Below are positions 6,883-12,253 of a DNA stretch of 12,253 nt, piece by piece. The stretch comes from Chloroflexota bacterium. Its GTDB lineage: Bacteria > Chloroflexota > UBA6077 > JADZDV01. Positions within the stretch are counted from its first letter, which is position 1. Each line of letters opens with the position of its first letter. The notes under the pieces were generated by a model. The model ran no database searches. It saw only the letters and a program-made list of their open reading frames with translations, and was not told where the DNA came from. A program made the translations under genes and the position numbers. Location of the stretch: the NCBI GenBank assembly GCA_020850915.1, contig JADZDV010000199.1, forward strand, positions 1-12,253, given 5' to 3'.

Positions 6883-8079
6883 ATGACAGAACAGGCTGAG
6901 CTGTACCCGCGGTTCAGTCCAGCGGAATACCGCCGGCGCTACCAGGCGGTCTGGGCGGAGATGGCGGCCCGCGACCTCGACGGTCTGGTGATCTACGGCG
7001 ATTCTGGCAGCCATGCCGGCAACCAGGCGAACACCTTCTACCTGACGGGGTACCGCGATCCGCTCTTCAGCTACGTGATCCTGCCGCGCGGGCAGGAGCC
7101 GGTCTTGATCATGAGCAATCAGCTCTATCTGCCGCATGCCAGGACGATGGCCGACGTCCAGAACGTCGATTGGATCACCTGGGACCCGCCGGCCCGCATC
7201 GCGCTGGAGCTGAAGCGGCAGGGCCTTGCTGGGAGCCGGCTCGGGCTGGTGGGGCTCCGCGGCATTCAGAAGACCACGCTGCCGCTGGAGCACTTCCAGG
7301 GTCTGCAAGCGGCTCTGCCGGGGGTCGCCTGGGACGACGCGACGGAGCTGCTGCAGCAGGTTCGGAAGATCAAGAGCGGGGAGGAGATAGAGTGGCTGCG
7401 GCGGGGCGCCGAGTTCACCGACGCGACGGTGGCGGCGCTGGAGCGAGAGGCCCGCGAGGGGATGAGCGAGCTTCAGCTCAGTGGGATCATCACCAAGGCC
7501 GCCGCGGATCTCGACGGCGACCAGCGCCTGATCTTCGTCGGCTCGACGCCGATGGACGATCCGCGGATCATCTTCCCGCGACAGGAGCCATCACACCGGC
7601 GACTTCAGAAAGGGGACGTCGTGCTGACCGAGCTGAGCTCCGGCTACTCGGGCTACGCTGGCCAGATCCACCGCCCGTTCTCGGTGGGGATGCCGCCGAC
7701 GAAGGAGTATCAGGCGCTGTTCGACCTGACGGCGGAGGTCTACCGGCGGGTGCTGGAGGCGATGGCCCCGGGCAGCACGGACGAGGACGTGCGGCGCGCC
7801 GCGGGCATCATCAAGGAGCGCGGCTGCTGGACGTTTGACGCGCTCCTGCATGGCTGGGGCATCACCATCGAGCCGCCGCGACTGGACGTGCTGGAGGTCG
7901 CCTTGATCCAGCGGCCCCAGGAGCCGACAGTCTTCCAGCCTGGCATGTGCATGGTGCTCCAGCCACACGTGCTCACGCCAGACCAGCGCCGGGGTCTCCA
8001 GCTTGGCTCGCTGGTGGTGATCACCGAGCACGGAGCCGAGGCGCTCCAGAAGTTCCCTCTGACGTTCGTCCAGATCTGA
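6883..8079 (+). CDS. M24-fold (aminopeptidase P/creatinase-like) protein lacking most metal ligands
   Basis: The 398-residue product has the two-domain layout of aminopeptidase P, prolidase and creatinase: a creatinase N-like domain (about 12-160) and a pita-bread M24 domain (about 168-390). The start at 6883 has AGGAG 6 nt upstream; the frame is open farther upstream, but that part has no homology. The M24 landmarks align clearly, yet the five metal ligands do not hold: E250 for the first Asp, Q261 for the second Asp (the normal 11-residue spacing is kept), H323 conserved in LHGWGI, Q360 for the Glu in GMCMVLQPH, and G375 for the last Glu before VVITEHG. The active-site His in the PH motif before the GD loop is also missing (FPRQEPSHRRLQKGD). 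A dinuclear metal peptidase is therefore unlikely; it may act like creatinase, the metal-free M24 member, or on another C-N bond. The CMD gene follows 125 bp downstream on the same strand. Confidence 0.87.
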   Translation: MTEQAELYPRFSPAEYRRRYQAVWAEMAARDLDGLVIYGDSGSHAGNQANTFYLTGYRDPLFSYVILPRGQEPVLIMSNQLYLPHARTMADVQNVDWITWDPPARIALELKRQGLAGSRLGLVGLRGIQKTTLPLEHFQGLQAALPGVAWDDATELLQQVRKIKSGEEIEWLRRGAEFTDATVAALEREAREGMSELQLSGIITKAAADLDGDQRLIFVGSTPMDDPRIIFPRQEPSHRRLQKGDVVLTELSSGYSGYAGQIHRPFSVGMPPTKEYQALFDLTAEVYRRVLEAMAPGSTDEDVRRAAGIIKERGCWTFDALLHGWGITIEPPRLDVLEVALIQRPQEPTVFQPGMCMVLQPHVLTPDQRRGLQLGSLVVITEHGAEALQKFPLTFVQI

Positions 8080-8118
8080 TTGGTCCCAGTCGTCGCTCGC
8101 GCGGCCCGCGGAGTGGAT

Positions 8119-8147
8119 CGGACCTCCCCAGCAAGAGGGGTGGTCCG
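8119..8147 (+). terminator. Hairpin after the M24-family gene
   Basis: CGGACCTCCCC (8119-8129) and GGGGTGGTCCG (8137-8147) pair over 11 positions with one T-T mismatch and a 7-nt loop, 40 nt after the M24 stop. There is no T run behind it. It may be a partial terminator or an mRNA-stabilising stem between the two plus-strand genes. Confidence 0.5.
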
Positions 8148-8163
8148 TGCGTGCGGTGCCGAT

Positions 8164-8178
8164 CGGTCTTGAGGACCG
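8164..8178 (+). promoter_or_regulatory. Small hairpin in the leader of the CMD gene
   Basis: CGGTC (8164-8168) and GACCG (8174-8178) form a perfect 5-bp stem with a TTGAG loop, 26 nt before the ATG at 8205. The GGTCCG of the preceding hairpin (8142-8147) resembles the GGACCG arm, so the two stems could compete. The functional call is weak. Confidence 0.25.
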
Positions 8179-8204
8179 AAACTGCACGACGGCGAGGAGG
8201 AGCG

Positions 8205-9131
8205 ATGCCTGACGAGGCCCGCGCCCGGGAGCTGAAGGAGCGCTATGGCGCGGAGACGATCGACAGCCTGCTGCGCTTGCGGCCCAGCGATTACGAGGCG
8301 CTCGTTGGCTGGCGTGATGAGCTGGACCCGCACTATGCGAAGGCCTGGCTGGACTTCACCTTCGGCGGCGTGTTCAAACGCGGCATTCTCGACGAGCGAA
8401 CCCGCCTGCTGATCGTCATTGGGCAGTGCACAGTGCTTGGCGAGACGGAGGAGCTCGAGCCGCAGATCCACAGCGCGCTCCTGAACAGCGCCACACCGCG
8501 CGAGGTGTTCGAGGTCATCATCCAGGCCACCACGTACGCCGGGTACCTGAAGGTCAATCGAGCGGCGCGGGTGTTCCGCAAGGCGATCTCGGAGCTGGGA
8601 CGATTAGACGAGATCACCAGCACCCAGATGCCGATCGAGGGAAGGCACGCCGAGCGGTCGCTAGGACGGGAGCGTCAGAGCTGGCATCTGAGCGAGGGAG
8701 ATTTCCCGAGCCTCGAGGCGATGATTGAGAAGTACGGCTGGGAGGGCATCAGCACTGGGCTGCGCCTTCAGCGCGGCCACCTGGCGCGGATGGTCCAGCG
8801 GCTCGACGCGCTGGACCAGAACTTCCTGAAGCTGTGGCTCGACTTCATCCACAGGGCGATGTACTCCCGCGGCGTCCTGGACGACAAGACGCGCCTGCTG
8901 GTGATGATAGGCAACTGCCTGGCGATGGACGAAGAGATCCAGGGCGAGAACCACATGCGCTGCGCGCTCTTCCTCGGCGCGACTCCGCGCGAGATCTTCG
9001 AGGTCATCCTCCAGACGACGCTCTACATCGGCATGCCGAAATGCATCAAGCGGATCTGGGTGCTGGAACGGATCCTCCGGGAACACGGCCGTCTGGGAGA
9101 GATCACGGAGACGCAGCTTCCGCTCTTCTGA
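8205..9131 (+). CDS. Tandem double carboxymuconolactone-decarboxylase (CMD)-like protein
   Basis: The 308-residue product contains two CMD-like all-helical repeats (PF02627). Repeat 1 is about residues 45-137 (RGILDERTRLLIVIGQC, IHSALLNSATPREVFEVIIQATTYAGY). Repeat 2 is about 208-301 (RGVLDDKTRLLVMIGNC, NHMRCALFLGATPREIFEVILQTTLYIG). Both keep the D-x-x-T-R-L-L helix, the histidine (H89, H250) and the G/SATPRE-(V/I)FEVI helix, and both end in LGRL(D/G)EIT. Neither has the CxxC of AhpD peroxidases, so antioxidant activity is unlikely; ring-cleavage lactone chemistry or a purely structural role is possible. The GAGGAGGAG at 8194-8202 supports the ATG at 8205. CMD domains normally assemble as trimers or hexamers of single-domain chains, so an internal duplication may form a pseudo-symmetric oligomer. 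It is probably co-transcribed with the M24 gene. Confidence 0.88.
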   Translation: MPDEARARELKERYGAETIDSLLRLRPSDYEALVGWRDELDPHYAKAWLDFTFGGVFKRGILDERTRLLIVIGQCTVLGETEELEPQIHSALLNSATPREVFEVIIQATTYAGYLKVNRAARVFRKAISELGRLDEITSTQMPIEGRHAERSLGRERQSWHLSEGDFPSLEAMIEKYGWEGISTGLRLQRGHLARMVQRLDALDQNFLKLWLDFIHRAMYSRGVLDDKTRLLVMIGNCLAMDEEIQGENHMRCALFLGATPREIFEVILQTTLYIGMPKCIKRIWVLERILREHGRLGEITETQLPLF

Positions 9132-9167
9132 CGAGACGGCTGCTCTCCTGGCGCATGCTCCCCCTTG

Positions 9168-9242
9168 CTAAACCAAAGCCAAGGTGGGGTCCACATGGTT
9201 GTGCGAGCAGTTTCCGCGGGTTTCGCCGTAGCTTTGGTTTAG
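9168..9242. repeat. 12-bp perfect inverted repeat spanning the permease stop codon
   Basis: CTAAACCAAAGC (9168-9179) is exactly complementary to GCTTTGGTTTAG (9231-9242) across a 51-bp spacer. The right arm contains the permease TAA stop (9239-9241). The arms are AT-rich compared with the surroundings. The element lies between the convergent CMD and permease genes. It could be a bidirectional terminator or a small degenerate repeat element; no flanking direct repeat was recognised. Confidence 0.7.
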
Positions 9243-10954
9243 AACTGGGCCCGTCGGCCGGCGGTCCGGAAGAACAGGACGGTGGCGCTCAGCAGGATGA
9301 GCGACTGGACCACCGAGACGGCGGCGACAGTCGGCGCGTCGCGGTTGATCGCCAGCCAGAGGGCCACCGACATCACCTCCGTGCCCGGTCTGTAGAGCAG
9401 CAGCGAGGCGGACAGCTCCCGGATGGAGATGATGAACATCAGCAGGAACGCAGCCATGATGCCCGGCTTGAGCAGTGGGATCATGACCCGTCGCATCGTG
9501 GTGAGCCAGCTTGCACCGCAGACCCTGGTGCACTCGTCCAGCTCCGGGCTGATCGCCAGGAGGACTGACGAGACGTTCTTCTGGGCCGTGGGCAGCCAGC
9601 GTGTGATGTAAGCGATCAGCAGGATCCAGAGCGTTCCGTACACCGGCGTCGAGATCCAGGCGACGAGCAGCGCGATGCCGAGCGCCACGCCAGGAACAGC
9701 GATCGGGACCATGGCGATGAAATCGATCAGGCCCCGGGCCGGCCAGCGGGTACGGTAGACGATATAGGAGAGAATCACCGCGAGCGTGGAGCCCAGCAGG
9801 CCGGCCAGAACGCCCAGCAGCAGGCTGTTCTGAATGCCGCGCGCGGTCTCGTCGTACCCGAACAGCACGAAGTGGTAGTTGTCGAGCGTCAGGACGGACG
9901 GGTCAAAGCTGCCGCCCCAGACACGAGAGATCGAGACCAGGAAGATGATGCTCAGGGGGAAGAGGAGCGCCAGGGCGACGTATAGCAGGTTCAGCCCAAA
10001 GGTCAGCCAGCGCCAACGCCCGAGATCTACTGTTCGAGGCGCCATAGCCTTCCCGGTCACGGTGACGTAAGACCGCTTCAGGACGACCCGGCGCTGGAAG
10101 AACACGCCCGCGATCGTGATCGCCAGCACGACGGTCGCCAGTGTGGCCGAGTGGTTCAGGTTGGGCGGGTAGTTCATCGCGGTGACGATGTCCATGGAGA
10201 GGGTGTTGATGCGACCGGGGCCTCCGAGCGCTAGCGGTACCTCGAGGACGCCGCAGGCGAGGACGAAGATGAAGAGGGCGGCGGAGAGGATCGCTGGCGT
10301 CGCCAGCGGGATGCTGATACGACGCATGGTCTGGAACGTGCTTGCGCCAGCCACTCGCGCCGCTTCCTCCAGGCTCGAGTCGATCTTCTGGAACGAGCCG
10401 ACGGTGAACATGTAGGCGTACGGCGCGGTGAAGAGCGACATCACGAACACCATGCCGCCGACGGTGTAGACGTTGATGGCCGGGATCGGCAGATGGAGCG
10501 TTTGCCGGAGGAAGACATTGATGGCGCCGTTGTTCGGGTTCAGCAGGAGCCGCCACGCCAACGCTCCGACGAACGACGAGGTGAACAGGGGCACGATGTT
10601 GAGGATCTCGAAGACGCGTCGTCCGGGCGTGTTGGTGCGCGCGACCGCCCAGGCGAGCGTGACGCCGATCAGGGTCGCGAGGACCGTCGTCCCGCACGCG
10701 AAGATCAGGGTTGTCTTCAGACTGTCATAGTGCCGTGACGTCTGGACGGCCCAGATGAGGTTGGTGAGCGACCACTGGCCGGTCTCGTTATCGATCAGCG
10801 TCCCGGCGAAGAGCTGGCCGATCGGGTAGACAACCAGGACCAGCAGAATGAGCGTGGTGCAGCCCATGATGAGCTGCTCCACGCTCAGCCGGCGAACGAA
10901 CGGTCGCGACGAGCGCAGGAGACGCGGTTGTGCCCCGGTGGCTTCGAGACTCAT
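9239..10954 (-). CDS. ABC importer permease, fused two-domain FbpB/ThiP-type
   Basis: The 571-residue product carries two binding-protein-dependent transport domains (PF00528) in one chain, as in iron(III), thiamine and putative polyamine or phosphonate importers. About twelve hydrophobic segments are seen, starting at residues 29-50. The ATPase-coupling EAA loop of domain 1 is EEAARVAGAS (196-205), followed by RRISIPLATP. In domain 2 it is degenerate, ELDECTRVCGAS (471-482), followed by RRVMIPLLKP. The ATG at 10954 has GGAG 9 nt upstream; the frame is open to 11086, but that would overlap the binding-protein gene by about 70 nt. The gene is the second of the operon, 58 nt after the binding-protein stop. 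No ATPase follows, since the next gene leftwards is convergent; it must lie upstream beyond the window or elsewhere. The substrate cannot be named from the sequence. Confidence 0.92.
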   Translation of the reverse strand: MSLEATGAQPRLLRSSRPFVRRLSVEQLIMGCTTLILLVLVVYPIGQLFAGTLIDNETGQWSLTNLIWAVQTSRHYDSLKTTLIFACGTTVLATLIGVTLAWAVARTNTPGRRVFEILNIVPLFTSSFVGALAWRLLLNPNNGAINVFLRQTLHLPIPAINVYTVGGMVFVMSLFTAPYAYMFTVGSFQKIDSSLEEAARVAGASTFQTMRRISIPLATPAILSAALFIFVLACGVLEVPLALGGPGRINTLSMDIVTAMNYPPNLNHSATLATVVLAITIAGVFFQRRVVLKRSYVTVTGKAMAPRTVDLGRWRWLTFGLNLLYVALALLFPLSIIFLVSISRVWGGSFDPSVLTLDNYHFVLFGYDETARGIQNSLLLGVLAGLLGSTLAVILSYIVYRTRWPARGLIDFIAMVPIAVPGVALGIALLVAWISTPVYGTLWILLIAYITRWLPTAQKNVSSVLLAISPELDECTRVCGASWLTTMRRVMIPLLKPGIMAAFLLMFIISIRELSASLLLYRPGTEVMSVALWLAINRDAPTVAAVSVVQSLILLSATVLFFRTAGRRAQF

Positions 10955-11013
10955 GCCGCTGTTCTCCGCGCGATCGCGGAGGTTAGTCGGGCGGTGCGAG
11001 ACCGCGCGGTCAT
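10951..11013 (-). other. 20-codon overlapping frame linking binding-protein and permease genes
   Basis: An ATG at 11013 overlaps the binding-protein stop as TGATG. Its frame runs 20 Arg/Ala/Thr-rich codons to a TGA that overlaps the permease ATG as ATGA. Both overlaps are the classical form for translational coupling. No peptide function is suggested, and the arrangement could be chance. Confidence 0.3.
10964..10981 (-). promoter_or_regulatory. Intercistronic hairpin covering the permease ribosome-binding site
   Basis: On the transcript strand CTCCGCG, loop ATCG and CGCGGAG form a perfect 7-bp stem. The last four bases, GGAG, are the only Shine-Dalgarno sequence for the permease start at 10954. 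Folding would hide it, and translation through the overlapping small frame would open it. Stems of this kind between binding-protein and permease genes also lower permease output relative to the binding protein. Confidence 0.5.
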
Positions 11014-12253
11014 CACTTCTCGAACGTCGCCCGCCACTCGTCCGACGGGGCCTTGAAGGCCGCGCCTTCGAAGCCTCTGAAATCAAACGGCACGGCCTTG
11101 ATCTCTGACATCGGCTTCAGCAGCTTCGGATCGGGGCTGGTGACGCCGTCGCGACCTGAGAGGTAGCCTTCGCCGCGCATCCAGATCTCCTGGGCCTCCT
11201 TAGTCCGGAAGAAGTCGATGAAGAGCATGGCCGCGTTTGGGTGCGGTGCCTTGGCGAGGATCGCTGTTGAGATCGGCAGCAGGACGCTACCCTCTTGCGG
11301 CCAGGCATAGCCGATGTAGTCGACCTTCTTTTCGTTGATCTGGACCCAGAGGTCGCCCGGGATCGCTAGCCCGGTGATCGGGTACTCACCGGAGACGACG
11401 GCGTCCATACGCTGGGCTGAGGAGTCAAGCATGACGGGATCCTGGGCTGCCAGCTTCTTCCAGAAGTCATCGCCCATGGTCTTCTTCATCGCGATGAAGG
11501 CCGGCAGCCCCGTGGAGCTGTTCCACGACGTGGAGAAGGAGAGCTTCCCCTTGAGCTCTGGCTTCAGCAGATCGCCATAGCTGTTGACGGTGAGGTTCGG
11601 CAGCGACTTCTTGTTCCAACCGATGATGAACGTGTAGCCGTCGCTCACGAAGTATGGCCGGTGGTTATAGCCGAGCTTCTCGGGCACGGAGTAGGCCGCG
11701 TAGTTCGGTGAGTCGTACGACATGACCTGGTTGTTCTTGACCATGGACTCCCACCAGGCGAGGTTCGAGATGTTGATGATGTCGTTGGTGACCTTGCCAG
11801 CCTTGATCTCGTTCTCGACAAGGGTCGGGATCTCACGGACGGACTTACGCGTTGCGCTGAGCTTAAAGCTGTCTGGCAGCCCGTAGGTCTTCTTGAACAG
11901 CGCCTCCATCTCCTTGACCATGGAGGGCTCCTCCAGGGCCGAGCCCATCCAGACGAGCGTGCCCTCCTGCTTGGCGCCCTCGACGAGCTTGGCGACGCGA
12001 GCCTGCTCGTCGGCGGCAGAGGCGGCGGGCTTGGCGGCGGGACTGGCCGCGGGGGCAGCAGCGGCCGGGCTAGCAGCCGGGGCAGCCGTGGCCGGGCTGG
12101 CAGCCGGGGCGGCCGCGGCCGGGCTAGCAGCGGGGGCGGCCGCGGCCGCCGGCGCGGCGGGCGTGGCGGCTTCGGTTGGCTTCGCGGCCGCGGCTGGCTT
12201 GGCCGGCGCGGTAGTCGGAGTAGGCGCCGCTGGCGCGCAGGCGCTCAGCAGGA
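11013..12253 (-). CDS. ABC transporter solute-binding lipoprotein (N-terminal end beyond window)
   Basis: The in-window part is 412 residues; only the first part of the signal peptide is missing to the right. It opens with LLSAC, a lipobox whose Cys would be lipidated, so the protein is anchored on the outer face of the cytoplasmic membrane. A long Ala/Pro/Ser linker of about 75 residues follows, then the binding domain from EQARVAKLVEGAKQEGTLVW. Family marks of the iron/thiamine/spermidine-type binding proteins (SBP_bac_6/8) are the opening EGTLVWMGSA, the WNKKSL and YGDLLKPELKGKLSFS segment, and AMLFIDFFRTKEAQEIW. The paired tyrosines that bind Fe(III) in FbpA proteins are not present where expected (the region reads GLAIPGDLWVQINEKK), so an iron role is not supported. 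It is the first gene seen of the operon and precedes its permease. The ligand is unknown. Confidence 0.9.
   Translation of the reverse strand, partial: LLSACAPAAPTPTTAPAKPAAAAKPTEAATPAAPAAAAAPAASPAAAAPAASPATAAPAASPAAAAPAASPAAKPAASAADEQARVAKLVEGAKQEGTLVWMGSALEEPSMVKEMEALFKKTYGLPDSFKLSATRKSVREIPTLVENEIKAGKVTNDIINISNLAWWESMVKNNQVMSYDSPNYAAYSVPEKLGYNHRPYFVSDGYTFIIGWNKKSLPNLTVNSYGDLLKPELKGKLSFSTSWNSSTGLPAFIAMKKTMGDDFWKKLAAQDPVMLDSSAQRMDAVVSGEYPITGLAIPGDLWVQINEKKVDYIGYAWPQEGSVLLPISTAILAKAPHPNAAMLFIDFFRTKEAQEIWMRGEGYLSGRDGVTSPDPKLLKPMSEIKAVPFDFRGFEGAAFKAPSDEWRATFEK
12039..12146 (-). repeat. Four 27-bp tandem repeats encoding AAAAPAASP in the lipoprotein linker
   Basis: Four consecutive 27-nt units (12146-12120, 12119-12093, 12092-12066, 12065-12039) each encode AAAAPAASP, with one Thr substitution in the third. 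Codon choice differs between units, so the repeat is not a very recent copy. It gives a flexible spacer between the lipid anchor and the binding domain, and its length is likely to vary between strains. Confidence 0.85.

Noticed and set aside
8130..8157. T-box-like string GGGGTGGTCCGTGCG before the CMD gene
   Set aside because: It resembles the T-box core but lacks the A of TGGNACCGCG. There is no specifier stem, and the downstream gene is unrelated to amino-acid or tRNA metabolism.
11013..12253. Assignment as an FbpA iron-binding protein
   Set aside because: The Tyr-Tyr iron ligands are not seen at the expected position, so only the broad binding-protein family is stated.

Overview
The window is GC-rich DNA carrying seven coding regions, alternating in strand and packed with short gaps. 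The gene repertoire fits a Chloroflexota-like bacterium: GT39-type glycosyltransferases with a soluble C-terminal domain, cyclase-family and CocE/NonD hydrolases, a divergent M24 protein, a double CMD protein, and an ABC transporter with an Ala/Pro-rich lipoprotein. This taxonomic guess rests on repertoire and style, not on a marker gene. No rRNA, tRNA, CRISPR array, transposase or phage gene was seen.

Left end (1-3317, minus): one uninterrupted reading frame of at least 1105 codons that runs off the left edge. It encodes two successive GT39/ArnT-like membrane glycosyltransferase modules followed by an extracytoplasmic C-terminal region. Long open frames on the opposite strand and in other registers here are shadows.

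Middle (3318-9131): a set of hydrolase-type genes. A cyclase-family metal hydrolase (plus, GTG start) converges on a CocE/NonD alpha/beta-hydrolase (minus). Between their 3' ends lie a strong hairpin and the 90-codon C-terminal remnant of a nitrilase, whose recognisable homology begins just past the CocE stop codon. A divergent promoter region separates CocE from an M24-fold protein (plus) that has lost nearly all the metal ligands of its family. After a 125-bp gap with two hairpins comes a protein of two tandem carboxymuconolactone-decarboxylase-like repeats.

Right end (9132-12253, minus): an ABC importer operon, with a solute-binding lipoprotein (N-terminal end cut by the window edge) followed by a fused two-domain permease. 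The junction carries a small overlapping frame and a hairpin that covers the permease ribosome-binding site. No ATPase gene is present in the window. A 12-bp perfect inverted repeat spans the permease stop codon.

A plausible but unproven reading is that the cyclase, CocE, M24 and CMD proteins act on small organic amides, esters or ring compounds, some of which the ABC importer brings in. The most notable points are the double glycosyltransferase, the M24 protein with a rebuilt metal site, the altered acid position in the CocE triad, and the nitrilase remnant.
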